Assembly (NCBI GenBank): GCA_964398785.1
Contig: CAYNNQ010000008.1
Location: 1-64,000 of the forward strand
DNA length: 64,000 nucleotides
Source of the DNA: CAYNNQ01 sp964398785
GTDB taxonomy: Bacteria > Desulfobacterota > Desulfovibrionia > Desulfovibrionales > Desulfonatronovibrionaceae
Reading direction: 5' to 3'
In this document: piece after piece, positions 35,099 through 44,592 of the stretch
Layout of the letters: each line of letters begins with the position of its first letter
Numbering within the stretch: position 1 is the first letter of the stretch
Translations under genes and position numbers: made by a program
Notes under the pieces: generated by a model
The model's input: only the letters and a program-made list of their open reading frames with translations
What the model was told of the DNA's origin: nothing
Database searches by the model: none

Positions 35099-35174
35099 TT
35101 ATTTAAGGTCCTCTGACGACTTGAAAGGATTAAGCAAAGAAAATCCATAACTTGTGCCCGAGAGCCTTGTTTAA
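35099..35174. repeat. Miniature element B copy, 60 bp, with 8-bp flanks
   Basis: TTATTTAA (35099-35106) and TTGTTTAA (35167-35174) match at 7 of 8 positions and bracket 60 bp that begins GGTCCTCTGACGAC and ends with GAAAATCCATAAC then CCGAGAGCC, both B-type ends. Nearly the whole interior is missing. Confidence 0.55.
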
Positions 35175-35283
35175 AGGTCTATAATTTGAACAGAGTTGCC
35201 GGTGCCAGGCAATATTAATGATAGAGGGCGGATTGGGTCCATCTTGGTCCTCCAAGTCCAAGAATACAAAATCCTTATGGGAA

Positions 35284-35784
35284 TCAAAAACCCTCTCCCA
35301 GTTCGTCCGCGGCCTTTTGCAGGGCATTGTCCACTGCTTGGCGCGACGCTGCCTGCTTTCCTCCTTGCGTGTAAAATGACTCGCTTCCGGATATCCACCC
35401 GGAGTCCCAGAGTTGGTTCCCCTTATCCGCGTCTAACATCAATATCCGCAAGGTGATCCTGGCTTGGTACTTGACCGAGACATCGTCTTCTCCCTTCAGG
35501 GAATCAGAGGCAGTGAACTCTTTGATATTTACTCGAACCATGGTTTCGGCTTTTTTCTTTTCGGTCCAGCTTACCTGCCCGCGGCGGGTAAATTCTTCAC
35601 GCAGTTCGCTGCGCATATATGGAGTAAGCCAGGGTTCCTGGGTTGGGTTGTCCACGCGGTCAAAATACAGTTTGGTCTTATTTTGGGGCAGAGTGATCGG
35701 ACTGGACCCGCTAAAGTGGTAACCGCACCCGCATAAAAGGAAGACAACCAAGAGAAAAGTAATAAAAAAATAGCCACGAACCAT
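35284..35784 (-). CDS. lptE: LPS assembly lipoprotein LptE
   Basis: Outer-membrane lipoprotein that plugs the LptD channel. 166 residues with a lipoprotein signal ending LLCGC (lipidated Cys20) and the LptE-typical GYHFSG right after it. The C-terminal half alternates strands and helices as in LptE. It lies 3 bp after leuS, an order common in delta-proteobacteria and gamma-proteobacteria. LptD is not in the window. Confidence 0.85.
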   Translation of the reverse strand: MVRGYFFITFLLVVFLLCGCGYHFSGSSPITLPQNKTKLYFDRVDNPTQEPWLTPYMRSELREEFTRRGQVSWTEKKKAETMVRVNIKEFTASDSLKGEDDVSVKYQARITLRILMLDADKGNQLWDSGWISGSESFYTQGGKQAASRQAVDNALQKAADELGEGF

Positions 35785-35786
35785 AA

Positions 35787-38288
35787 TCAGGCGGCCACCA
35801 CGTTAACCAGTTTGCCGGGGACAACTATCACTTTTTTGATGCTCTTGCCCTGGGTATGCTTGAGGATGTTTTCGTCTTCCAAGGCGGCGTTCTGCAGGTC
35901 TTCGCGGGAAATGTCCCGGGGAACGGAAAGTTTTCCGCGCAGCTTGCCGTTTACCTGCAAAACCACCAGTACCTCGTCTTTGTGCATGGCCCGGGGATCG
36001 GGTTGAGGCCATTCGGTTTCGGCCAAGAGGTTTTCATAGCCGATTTTGGACCATAGTTCCTCGCATATATGAGGGGCAGTTGGGGATAGAGCAGCCAGGA
36101 TAGTACTTATAGCGGAGGAGAGCACTTCTTTTCCCTTACGGGAGGCCTGTAGTTCATCCTTTACCCCGTATACCGCATTGGTGAGTTCCATTATTGCGGC
36201 AATAGCTGTGTTGAACTGGAAACGGTTTTCAATGTCCCGGGTAACCTTGTCTACAGTGGAATGTTCCTTGCGCCGCAGGTCTTTTTCCTTTTCCTGCAGA
36301 ACATTTTCTTCTATTGGGGCACAGGGTCCGATGGGGGCCAAATCTTTTTCAAGCTCAACAACAAGTCGCCAAACACGGTGCAGGAATCGATTGGCCCCTT
36401 CTATCCCGGATTCACTCCAGTCCAGGTCCCTTTCCGGAGGAGCGGCGAACAGGCAGAATAGACGTACTGTATCCGCGCCGTAATGTGTGATCATGGCCTC
36501 CGGATCGATTACATTGCCCTTGGATTTGGACATCTTGGCTCCGTCCTTGAGGACCATGCCCTGGGTCAAAAGGTTCTTAAACGGTTCGTTCATTCCCCGC
36601 GGCAAGAATCCCAGGTCCCGAAGTACCTTGACGAAGAAGCGGGCATAGAGGAGATGCAAAATGGCGTGCTCTATCCCGCCTATATATTGGTCCACCGGCA
36701 TCCAGTAACTTACTGTGTCCGGATCGAAGGGGGCATCCTCGCGGCGGGGATCGGTGTAGCGTATGTAATACCATGAGGATTCCACGAAAGTGTCCATTGT
36801 ATCCGTCTCTCGCCGGGCATCTCTTCCACAGGAAGGGCACTGCGTGTGTAAGAATTCCGGCATTTCCGGAAGCGGGGAGCGGCCGTCCGAACGCATCTGG
36901 GCATTTTGAGGGAGGACAACCGGTAATTCATCTTCCGGGACCGGAACCGTTCCGCATTGATCGCAGTAAATAACCGGAATGGGTGCGCCCCAAAAACGCT
37001 GCCGGGAAATATTCCAGTCCCGGAGACGATAGTTCACCGTACTTTTTCCCTGGGCCCGCTTTTCCAGGTAGGCGGCAATCTCCGCTTTACCCTGTTCGTT
37101 ATCCAGGCCGCTGAACTCCCCGGAGTTGATCATTTTGCCCGGGCCTGTATAGGCTTGCTCCAGTTTATCCGGGGGATTATCCGGTTGAGAGGAGATTACA
37201 TTCCGGATAGGCAAGTCGTATTTGCAGGCGAACTCAAAATCGCGCTGATCGTGGGCCGGTACGGCCATTACCGCTCCTGTTCCGTATTCGAGCAACACGA
37301 AATTGGCCACATAGATGGGCATTTTTTCCCCGGTAATCGGGTTCAAGCAGTATCGCCCGGTGAACATACCCTCTTTTTCCAGCTCATCGCCCGTCCTTAC
37401 GCTATGGTCCATGGAGGTTACTTTGCGAACGAATTCCCGGATTTCTGCTTCCTTGTCCGTGCCGGCAACAAGATGCTCCAATAGGGGATGTTCCGGAGCC
37501 AGGCTCATGAAGGTTGCTCCGTACAGGGTGTCCGGCCGGGTGGTGAATACGGTCAATATCCTGTCCGTTCCGGAAATGGAGAAGTCAATCTCCATCCCGT
37601 AGCTTTTGCCGATCCAGTTTTCCTGCATGGCCAAAACGCGTTCCGGCCATCCTTCGGCTATTTCTTCCAGGCCCGCGAGCAATTCTTCCGAATAGGCGGT
37701 TATGCGCAAAAACCACTGGGAAAGTTCACGCTGTTCCACGGTGGAGTCGCAGCGCCAGCATTGACCCTCCTCCACCTGTTCGTTGGCTAGCACTGTATTG
37801 CATTGGGGGCACCAATTTACAGGGGCCTTTTTACGGTAGACCAACCCCTTCCTCCACATACGCAGGAAAAACAGCTGTTCCCATTTGTAGTATCCCGGAT
37901 GGCATGTAGCCAGTTCCCGGGACCAGTCATAGGAATAGCCCATCCTCTTGAGCTCGTTGCGCATGCATTCGATATTGCTGTAAGTCCATTTTGCTGGGTG
38001 GGAATTGTTCTTGATTGCCGCGTTTTCCGCCGGAAGGCCGAATGCGTCCCAGCCCATGGGATGCAGGACATTGAAGCCGCGCATTTTTTTATACCTGGCT
38101 ACAACGTCTCCTATGGAGTAATTGCGCACGTGGCCCATATGTATACGCCCGGAGGGGTAGGGAAACATTTCCAGTAGGTAATATTCGGGCTTTTCTCCGC
38201 CTTGAGCGACCTGGAAAGTCTTTCTTTCTTCCCATACCCGTTGCCATCTGGTCTCGATCTTTTCCGGGTTATATTCCTGTTCCGGCAT
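35787..38288 (-). CDS. leuS: Leucyl-tRNA synthetase
   Basis: Charges tRNA-Leu. 833 residues, class I synthetase. The HIGH-type motif is PYPSGRIHMGH, the KMSKS motif is AKMSKSKGN; the CP1 editing domain lies about 220-420, and zinc-type Cys pairs occur (CPQCNTV, CDQCGTV). Followed closely by lptE; preceded by a 168-aa unknown gene. Confidence 0.95.
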   Translation of the reverse strand: MPEQEYNPEKIETRWQRVWEERKTFQVAQGGEKPEYYLLEMFPYPSGRIHMGHVRNYSIGDVVARYKKMRGFNVLHPMGWDAFGLPAENAAIKNNSHPAKWTYSNIECMRNELKRMGYSYDWSRELATCHPGYYKWEQLFFLRMWRKGLVYRKKAPVNWCPQCNTVLANEQVEEGQCWRCDSTVEQRELSQWFLRITAYSEELLAGLEEIAEGWPERVLAMQENWIGKSYGMEIDFSISGTDRILTVFTTRPDTLYGATFMSLAPEHPLLEHLVAGTDKEAEIREFVRKVTSMDHSVRTGDELEKEGMFTGRYCLNPITGEKMPIYVANFVLLEYGTGAVMAVPAHDQRDFEFACKYDLPIRNVISSQPDNPPDKLEQAYTGPGKMINSGEFSGLDNEQGKAEIAAYLEKRAQGKSTVNYRLRDWNISRQRFWGAPIPVIYCDQCGTVPVPEDELPVVLPQNAQMRSDGRSPLPEMPEFLHTQCPSCGRDARRETDTMDTFVESSWYYIRYTDPRREDAPFDPDTVSYWMPVDQYIGGIEHAILHLLYARFFVKVLRDLGFLPRGMNEPFKNLLTQGMVLKDGAKMSKSKGNVIDPEAMITHYGADTVRLFCLFAAPPERDLDWSESGIEGANRFLHRVWRLVVELEKDLAPIGPCAPIEENVLQEKEKDLRRKEHSTVDKVTRDIENRFQFNTAIAAIMELTNAVYGVKDELQASRKGKEVLSSAISTILAALSPTAPHICEELWSKIGYENLLAETEWPQPDPRAMHKDEVLVVLQVNGKLRGKLSVPRDISREDLQNAALEDENILKHTQGKSIKKVIVVPGKLVNVVAA

Positions 38289-38382
38289 GTCCTTCTCCGT
38301 TTTGGGGGCTTTTTGAATATGTCCGACTTTTTAGTGTGCCTGATTGCGGTATTTTCGGGAAAAATTGTCCAAACGATGCACC

Positions 38383-38889
38383 TTATCTGCGCATAAATTT
38401 ATGTTTCAAGCCGCGTATTTTGCCCGCAGCAGGCCGATCAGCGCCTTCTTCTTCAGTCCTGCGAGTCAGATCGTATTTTTCGCGCATGCAGACATGGGTA
38501 TTGGAATGGTCCCAGTCCAGGGCGAGCTTTCTACACAAGGGATCTTGTCCCTTGCCCAGTAGATAGACTACTGCATCGCTGCGATAAACCGGCCAGAATT
38601 TATCCCCCCATTTTTGGAGTTCCTCTTGTGATCCGCTGCCGTAGGCGGTAAGGATTGAATGTACATCCAGGCCCCAGTTTTGCCAGTGCAGTTTCTGCAG
38701 GCAGTCGGCGAGTTTTTCAGGCCATTTGTTTTCCGGAGCTAGGGCCATCTGCAATTCCCAAAGTTGTATATCCCGGAGCGGCCAGGAACGAAGCACCGGC
38801 TCTTTTTCCTGGTCGGCGCGGACAAAGGAGACCCTGGGGATGCCCATTTCATCAAGGTCACTCCTGCGGGCAAAGCCCAAGTTTACCAT
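38383..38889 (-). CDS. Unknown protein between nusB and leuS
   Basis: 168 residues, not recognised. It is rich in Trp (WPLRDIQLWELQ; WQNWGLDV; WGDKFWPVY) and has a basic C-terminus (GLKHKFMRR). No signal peptide or membrane segment. Its start overlaps the end of nusB by 32 bp, and leuS follows 95 bp later, so it is embedded in the operon. Desulfovibrio relatives have a gene of similar position; I do not know a function. Confidence 0.65.
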   Translation of the reverse strand: MVNLGFARRSDLDEMGIPRVSFVRADQEKEPVLRSWPLRDIQLWELQMALAPENKWPEKLADCLQKLHWQNWGLDVHSILTAYGSGSQEELQKWGDKFWPVYRSDAVVYLLGKGQDPLCRKLALDWDHSNTHVCMREKYDLTRRTEEEGADRPAAGKIRGLKHKFMRR

Positions 38890-39355
38890 TTCCTGCGTCC
38901 TTGGCTACGGCATCCAGTATGCCGTTTATGAAATTCTTGGAGTGTTCGTCCCCGAATCGTTTGGCTATCTCCACTGCCTCGTTGATGGTAACTTTGGCCG
39001 GAATGTCCTGTAAAAAGAGGATCTCGAATATGGCCAGTCTGATTATGGACAATTCCACTTTGGCTATCCGCCCCAGCTTCCAGTTGCTGGAGTAGGAATT
39101 GACAGTGGAGTCCAGTATTTCCAGGTTCTCGACAACTCCCCGGACTAGATTCCAGGCGAAGTTGTCTTCTTTCTCGACAGATATGCCGTTGCTTTGGGCA
39201 AAATTGTCAAATGTCTTTTGCACCAAAGAGGGTTCTTGTGCAGTGCCTTGGAAAGGCAGGCAATACAGGACCTGAAAGGCAAAGATCCTCTGCTCCCGCC
39301 TACCTACCGGTTTAGTGGGACCTTTATCCGAGCGTGGGTGGCTCATATACGTCAT
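38858..39355 (-). CDS. nusB: Transcription antitermination factor NusB
   Basis: Binds NusE and boxA RNA to promote antitermination, chiefly in rRNA operons. 165 residues, all-helical fold with RREQRIFAFQVLYCL at the start and the ILFLQDIPAKVTINEAVEIAKRFG core. Start could be ATG at 39355 or 39346; neither has a strong ribosome site, and translation is probably coupled to ribH, whose stop is 6 bp upstream. Confidence 0.93.
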   Translation of the reverse strand: MTYMSHPRSDKGPTKPVGRREQRIFAFQVLYCLPFQGTAQEPSLVQKTFDNFAQSNGISVEKEDNFAWNLVRGVVENLEILDSTVNSYSSNWKLGRIAKVELSIIRLAIFEILFLQDIPAKVTINEAVEIAKRFGDEHSKNFINGILDAVAKDAGNGKLGLCPQE

Positions 39356-39361
39356 GACCGG

Positions 39362-39832
39362 CTAGATCTGGGTCAGGACACGGGCGGTTTCCAGAACGGC
39401 GGAAGCTGCTTCCACTCCTTTGTTCCCCGCTTTGCTCCCGGCCCTTTCGATGCTTTGTTCCAAAGTCTCCGTAGTCAGGATCCCAAACCCGATGGGGACT
39501 TCGGTCTCCAGGGTAACCTGGGCTATACCTTTGGTCGCTTCATTGGCTACGTAATCGAAATGCGGAGTAGCCCCCCGAATCACCGCTCCCAAACAGATTA
39601 TCCCGTCGTATTTGTTTTGCCCGGCCAGTTTTTTGGCTGTGAGAGGGATTTCAAAGGCTCCGGGGACTTTAACCACAACCAGATTCTCAGGATCCGCACC
39701 GTGCCGTTGTAGATAGTCCACTGCGCCTCCGACGAGCTTATCCACTATAAAATCGTTGAATCTTCCGGCTATCAGGGCGAATTTTAAACCTTGGGCATCC
39801 AGCCGTCCTTGTATCGTTTTTATGTCCTGCAT
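39362..39832 (-). CDS. ribH: 6,7-dimethyl-8-ribityllumazine synthase
   Basis: Penultimate step of riboflavin synthesis. 156 residues. Family patterns GRFNDFIVDKLVGGAVDYL, VPGAFEIPLTAKKLA, CLGAVIRGATPHFDYVANE are intact, including the catalytic His in GATPHFD. It lies between ribBA (3-bp gap) and nusB. Confidence 0.95.
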   Translation of the reverse strand: MQDIKTIQGRLDAQGLKFALIAGRFNDFIVDKLVGGAVDYLQRHGADPENLVVVKVPGAFEIPLTAKKLAGQNKYDGIICLGAVIRGATPHFDYVANEATKGIAQVTLETEVPIGFGILTTETLEQSIERAGSKAGNKGVEAASAVLETARVLTQI

Positions 39833-39835
39833 GCA

Positions 39836-41050
39836 TCACCCTTCCTTGTTTTCCATGTGCAGTAAATGTCCCATTTTGTCCCGCTTGGTTTGCAGGTAGC
39901 AAAAATTTTCGTTGCTACTGGGGCATTCCAGAGGAACGCGGTCCGCGGCTTCCAGCCCGTAGCCTTCCAGCCCGATTATCTTCTTGGGGTTGTTGGTCAT
40001 AAGGCGCATTTTCCCTATGTCCAGATGTACCAGTATCTGAGCCCCGATTCCGTATTCCCGCAGATCCGGCTCGAAACCCAGTTCCAGGTTAGCCTCCACG
40101 GTATCCCGGCCTTCGTCCTGCAGGGCGTAGGCGCGGATTTTATTCCCCAGCCCAATGCCCCGCCCTTCCTGGCGCATATACAAAATCACCCCTTTACCTT
40201 CTTCCTCGACCATCTGCATGGCACAATGCAGTTGGTTCCCGCAATCGCAGCGAAGCGATCCGAAGATGTCTCCCGTGAGGCATTGGGAATGGACTCGGAC
40301 CATTACCGGTTCATCCAGGTCCCAATCACCTTTTATAAGCGCCAGATGCGTATAATCATCGATTTCGCTCTCGAAGGCCACAGCACGGAAATTGCCAAAC
40401 TTGGTGGGTAAATCGGCACGGCCGACTTCGTAGACCAGCGAATCGAACTTGGACCGGTAGCGGATAAGGCTCTCTATGGTACAGATTTTCAGATCGTGCT
40501 TGGCTGCAAATTCTTCTAGATCCGGCATGCGGGCCATTGTTCCGTCATCACGCATGACTTCGCAAATTACCGCCGCTGGGGTCAGTCCGGCCAAACGGGC
40601 CAAGTCAACACTGCCCTCTGTTTGTCCCGCCCGGACCAGACATCCTCCGTTACGGGCACGCAAAGGGAATACATGGCCGGGAGTGGCCAAGTCCTCAGGG
40701 GTGGAATCCGGAGCCACGGCTGTTTGTATTGTTTTGGAGCGGTCCGCTGCGGAGATACCCGTGGTAACTCCTTCAGCTGCTTCTATGGACACGGTGAATG
40801 CCGTTCCGAAACGAGAGGTGTTTCTCTGGGTCATCATGGGTAGTTCCAAGCGGTCAACAATTTCCGGGGCCATGGCCACACAAATGAGTCCCCGACCGTA
40901 TTTGGCCATGAAATTGACTGCCTCCGGTGTGACGTGGGTGCCGGCGATGGTCAGGTCACCTTCGTTTTCCCGGTCTTCATCGTCGACAAGTATGACCATA
41001 CGTCCTTTTTTTATATCTTCAATCGCTTCTTCCACACTGCATACTGGCAT
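39836..41050 (-). CDS. ribBA: Bifunctional DHBP synthase / GTP cyclohydrolase II
   Basis: Supplies both riboflavin precursors. 404 residues: the N-terminal RibB domain (1-205; VDDEDRENEGDLTIAG acidic metal site) and the C-terminal RibA domain (about 210-400; zinc cysteines in CLTGDIFGSLRCDCG, and MRQEGRGIGL). The ATG at 41050 follows AGGGA; the frame extends 20 codons further up but without a ribosome site. Both active-site sets look complete, so both activities are expected. Confidence 0.94.
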   Translation of the reverse strand: MPVCSVEEAIEDIKKGRMVILVDDEDRENEGDLTIAGTHVTPEAVNFMAKYGRGLICVAMAPEIVDRLELPMMTQRNTSRFGTAFTVSIEAAEGVTTGISAADRSKTIQTAVAPDSTPEDLATPGHVFPLRARNGGCLVRAGQTEGSVDLARLAGLTPAAVICEVMRDDGTMARMPDLEEFAAKHDLKICTIESLIRYRSKFDSLVYEVGRADLPTKFGNFRAVAFESEIDDYTHLALIKGDWDLDEPVMVRVHSQCLTGDIFGSLRCDCGNQLHCAMQMVEEEGKGVILYMRQEGRGIGLGNKIRAYALQDEGRDTVEANLELGFEPDLREYGIGAQILVHLDIGKMRLMTNNPKKIIGLEGYGLEAADRVPLECPSSNENFCYLQTKRDKMGHLLHMENKEG

Positions 41051-41109
41051 TTTATTGTCCCTGTTTTTAAAGGTCTTGATTCTCCGGGCGGTATATGTAT
41101 CTCCCGGCA

Positions 41110-41769
41110 CTAGAAACCATGCTCGCGCAAGAAATTCAAGGAAATTCCGGGATTGTCATTCCCGCTTCCCTCGTTTTCCCCTGTCCAGGGCTGTAGGAGA
41201 TGCTGCACGTATTTGCCGATAAGATCTGTCTCCATATTTACCCGCGTTCCGTTTTTCCAGGAATTTATGGTGGTGTTTTTCTGGGTTTCCGGAATAATGT
41301 TTACTTCTAAAAAATCGCGGCCGCATTCATTGACTGTGAGACTGATGCCGTCCAGGCTCACGGAACCTTTGCGAACTATCTGCCCTTGAAATTCTTCGGG
41401 AAACTCAAGCCTGTATATCCGGGAGCGACCAGATGGCCGTACATCGGTAACAACGGCCAGGCAATCGACATGTCCGGACACGATGTGCCCACCCAGACGT
41501 TCCCCCATAGCCACAGCCCGTTCCAGATTCACCCGGGACCCGCTCCGGAGCTCCCCGAGATTGGTCTGGGCAAGAGTTTCCGTGGAAGCGTACATGCAGA
41601 GCTCTTTGCCGGAGTCTTCCAAAGACAGGCACGCCCCGTTTACAGCTATGCTCTCCCCGGTTTTGGGATGGGGAAAAGGAAAATCCGGAACCAGGGCAAG
41701 ACGCATCTCCTTGCTTAAGCGATCCAAACGAACTATTTTTGCAGTTCCCGCAATCAGGCCGGTAAACAT
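41110..41769 (-). CDS. ribE: Riboflavin synthase alpha chain
   Basis: Dismutates two 6,7-dimethyl-8-ribityllumazine molecules to riboflavin. 219 residues with two lumazine-binding barrel repeats, starting MFTGLIAG, with GGHIVSGHVD in the first half and KYVQHLL near the end. ATG at 41769 with GAGGGA upstream. The C-terminal 20 residues (after LLQPWTG) are polar and variable. Directly downstream of ribD. Confidence 0.93.
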   Translation of the reverse strand: MFTGLIAGTAKIVRLDRLSKEMRLALVPDFPFPHPKTGESIAVNGACLSLEDSGKELCMYASTETLAQTNLGELRSGSRVNLERAVAMGERLGGHIVSGHVDCLAVVTDVRPSGRSRIYRLEFPEEFQGQIVRKGSVSLDGISLTVNECGRDFLEVNIIPETQKNTTINSWKNGTRVNMETDLIGKYVQHLLQPWTGENEGSGNDNPGISLNFLREHGF

Positions 41770-41771
41770 GG

Positions 41772-42878
41772 TCAATCCCTCGGAAAAAGTTGCAGGAGGA
41801 GGTCGTCGCCCAGGCGGGAACAGGAAGCCAGGCGCAGATTATCCGTGGAATCCATGTCCGGGCGTTTATTACCGGTGAAATTGGTCTTGCCCTGTTCGTC
41901 GCCCAGAATCCGCGTCGCCTGGAACAACCAGATTTCCTGGGCCAGGCTGTCCTGGACCAAGCTGTTTGCCAGCCGTCCGCCCCCTTCGCACAAGCAATAG
42001 TGTATGTCCAGTTCTGAGCGCAAGCGTTTCAGCCCTTTTTGGAGGTCGATTCCTTTACGTTCAGTGGTGAGATCCCAAATTCGGCATCCCCGCTTGCTGA
42101 GGTCCTCGGCTTCTGCGGACTGGCATTGTCCAGAGTGGGTCCAGAAAATGGTTTGCCGGGCACGCCGGTTAACGAGTTGAGCATTCGTGTCTTTAGCCGC
42201 TAGATGCGACGTGACCACCACGGCCAGGGGTTGGGGGGTGTCAGCGCTCTGGTTACGAGAATCCAGCCCGGGATCGTCAAAGCGGAAGGTGTTCCCGCCC
42301 ACGATCACCGCCCCCACTCTGGAGCGCAGCTCATGGACCTCCTCCCGGGCCGGTGCGCCTGTTATCCACCTGGAGTCACCGGTACGCGTCGCGATCTTAC
42401 CATCCAGAGTACAGGCCAACTTGAGATAGGTGTATGGGGTGTCTGTTTGGGTCCAGTGACGGAAATCCGCTATGAGATCCGAACATATTCCCTCCGGATC
42501 ACACAACTCCACCCGGACACCCTTTTCCCGCAAATATTCGAGTCCGTTTCCAGCCACTTGCGGATGGGGGTCCGTTACCCCTGCAACGACCCGGGTGATT
42601 CCAGCATCGAGTATGGCTTGAGTGCAGGGCGGAGTCTTTCCGTGATGGTTGCATGGTTCCAGTGTGACTACAAGGGTACACCGGGATAGATCTATCCCCC
42701 TTTCCCCGGCGTCCCGTATGGCCTCCACCTCGGCATGGTTCCGTCCATGAGCGACGTGCCATCCCCGCCCCACCACGCGATCCTGGTAAATAACAAGGGC
42801 GCCCACGCAGGGATTGGGAGCCGTGCGTCCCTTGCCCAAAAGGGCCAGATCCACCGCCTCGCGCATGAATTTATACAT
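41772..42878 (-). CDS. ribD: Bifunctional riboflavin deaminase/reductase RibD
   Basis: Deaminates and reduces the pyrimidine intermediate of riboflavin synthesis. 368 residues: the N-terminal deaminase (1-145) with zinc motifs HAEVEAI and PCNHHGKTPPC, and the C-terminal reductase (150-365) with KLACTLDGKIATRTGDSRWITG. No FMN riboswitch is visible before it, as it sits inside a longer operon after glyA and the dCMP deaminase. Confidence 0.94.
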   Translation of the reverse strand: MYKFMREAVDLALLGKGRTAPNPCVGALVIYQDRVVGRGWHVAHGRNHAEVEAIRDAGERGIDLSRCTLVVTLEPCNHHGKTPPCTQAILDAGITRVVAGVTDPHPQVAGNGLEYLREKGVRVELCDPEGICSDLIADFRHWTQTDTPYTYLKLACTLDGKIATRTGDSRWITGAPAREEVHELRSRVGAVIVGGNTFRFDDPGLDSRNQSADTPQPLAVVVTSHLAAKDTNAQLVNRRARQTIFWTHSGQCQSAEAEDLSKRGCRIWDLTTERKGIDLQKGLKRLRSELDIHYCLCEGGGRLANSLVQDSLAQEIWLFQATRILGDEQGKTNFTGNKRPDMDSTDNLRLASCSRLGDDLLLQLFPRD

Positions 42879-42883
42879 TTTTT

Positions 42884-43342
42884 TCAGTCCAAGGGCGTAA
42901 GTTCGAATCTTACCCCGGCCTCTTCAAGCATTTCCTGGGCCAATTCATCCGGGTACCCTTCTGCGAAAAAGATTTCCCGAATCTGGCAGTTTATAAGCAT
43001 TTTGGAGCAGATAAGACAGGGTTGCGTGGTACAGTAGATGCTTGCTCCGCTGATGCTTACCCCGTGCACTGCTGCCTGGATAATGATATTTTGCTCCGCG
43101 TGCAGACCGCGGCAAAGTTCGTGACGGTGCCCGGATGGAATGTCCAATTGTTCGCGCAGACATCCGATGTCCAGGCAATGGGCCATCCCCGAGGGGGCCC
43201 CGTTGTACCCGGTAGCCAAAATACGTTTATCCTTGACCGCTACTGCCCCTACACGGCGGCGCAAGCAGGTAGCCCGCTGCGAAACCAGCTGTGCAATGCG
43301 CATGTAGTATTCGTGCCAGGAAATGCGCTTTTCCGACATCAT
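42884..43342 (-). CDS. dCMP deaminase-family protein (ComEB-like)
   Basis: Zinc-dependent cytidine deaminase fold, 152 residues. Zinc ligands are in LHAEQNII and TTQPCLICSKML. The family includes dCMP deaminases that supply dUMP for thymidylate synthesis. ATG at 43342, 4 bp after the glyA stop. Its place before ribD is conserved in Desulfovibrio, perhaps because both are deaminases, but roles differ. Confidence 0.88.
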   Translation of the reverse strand: MMSEKRISWHEYYMRIAQLVSQRATCLRRRVGAVAVKDKRILATGYNGAPSGMAHCLDIGCLREQLDIPSGHRHELCRGLHAEQNIIIQAAVHGVSISGASIYCTTQPCLICSKMLINCQIREIFFAEGYPDELAQEMLEEAGVRFELTPLD

Positions 43343-43345
43343 TGC

Positions 43346-44584
43346 CTACCAGGCAAACAAGGGAAAGTTGCGGGAGAAATCTTCGACTTCCCTGCGCACT
43401 TTCTCTATATTGTCCTCATTGTCCATATTCCTCAACACACGGTCGATCCAATCCGCTATGCGCTGCATCTCGTTTTCCTTCATGCCCCGCGTGGTCACGG
43501 CCGGGGTCCCTATCCGGATACCGGAAGTGACAAACGGGGACCTGGTCTCGAAGGGGACGGTGTTTTTGTTCACGGTTATTCCGGCCTTGTCCAGAGCTAT
43601 TTCCGCGTCTTTGCCGGTTATTTCCTTGTTCGTCAGATCTATGAGAATGAGGTGGTTGTCCGTGCCCCCGGAAACCATTCCGTAATCGTTTTCACGGAAT
43701 CTGTCGGCCATGGCCTGGGCGTTTTGGATTACCTGCTTTTGATATTGCTTGAACTGCGGTTTGAGGGCTTCCCCGAAGGCCACTGCCTTGGAAGCGATGA
43801 CATGCATGAGCGGACCACCCTGAATGCCGGGGAATATTTGGGAATTCAGCTTTTTGCCGAACTCTTCCTCGGAGAGGATCATCCCCCCCCGGGGGCCGCG
43901 CAGGGTCTTGTGCGTAGTGGTTGTGGTGAAATGGGCATGTCCGATCGGAGACGGATGCAGACCCGCGGCTATGAGGCCCGCGATATGGGCCATGTCCACA
44001 ACAAGATGCGCCCCGTTTTCGTCAGCGATTTCCCGGAACCGGGCGAAATCAATGCTCCTGGGGTAGGCGCTGGCGCCGGCGATGATCAGCTTGGGCTTGT
44101 GTTTCCGGGCCATGTCCCGCACTTGGTTGTAGTCAATTGTCCCTGTTTCCTTGTCTACCCCGTAAAACTGCACGTTGTAGAATTTTCCGGAAAAATTGAC
44201 CGGGCTTCCGTGGGTGAGGTGCCCGCCGTGGGAAAGGTCCATACCCAGGATTGTATCCCCAGGTTGCAAAACAGAGAAGTATACCCCCATGTTGGCTTGT
44301 GATCCGGAATGGGGCTGGACGTTGGCATAGTCGCTGGAAAATAGTTCGCAGGCCCTGTCCCGGGCAAGATCCTCGGCCTGGTCCACGAATTCGCACCCTC
44401 CGTAATAGCGCTTGCCCGGATAGCCTTCGGCATATTTATGGGTCATAACACTCCCCATGGCCTGCCGAACAGCCGGAGAAGTAAAATTTTCCGAAGCTAT
44501 AAGCTCCAGTTTGGACAACTGCCGGTCTTCTTCCAGTTCAATAGCCTGGGTGATTTGTGGATCTTGCTCTTTTAATTCCTGCAT
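43346..44584 (-). CDS. glyA: Serine hydroxymethyltransferase
   Basis: Interconverts serine and glycine with tetrahydrofolate; PLP enzyme. 412 residues. Lysine in TTTTHKTLRGPRGG binds PLP; DMAHIAGLIAAG and the N-terminal SENFTSPAV region are typical. It lies 8 bp after fabF and upstream of the deaminase and rib genes. Confidence 0.95.
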   Translation of the reverse strand: MQELKEQDPQITQAIELEEDRQLSKLELIASENFTSPAVRQAMGSVMTHKYAEGYPGKRYYGGCEFVDQAEDLARDRACELFSSDYANVQPHSGSQANMGVYFSVLQPGDTILGMDLSHGGHLTHGSPVNFSGKFYNVQFYGVDKETGTIDYNQVRDMARKHKPKLIIAGASAYPRSIDFARFREIADENGAHLVVDMAHIAGLIAAGLHPSPIGHAHFTTTTTHKTLRGPRGGMILSEEEFGKKLNSQIFPGIQGGPLMHVIASKAVAFGEALKPQFKQYQKQVIQNAQAMADRFRENDYGMVSGGTDNHLILIDLTNKEITGKDAEIALDKAGITVNKNTVPFETRSPFVTSGIRIGTPAVTTRGMKENEMQRIADWIDRVLRNMDNEDNIEKVRREVEDFSRNFPLFAW

Positions 44585-44592
44585 GGTTCTCC

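Noticed and set aside
42901..42915. GTTCGAATCT resembling a tRNA T-arm
   Set aside because: It is inside the 3' end of the deaminase gene, with no matching acceptor stem or anticodon arm.
43022..44302. 426-aa plus-strand frame
   Set aside because: Antisense to glyA and the dCMP deaminase gene, both with intact catalytic motifs.
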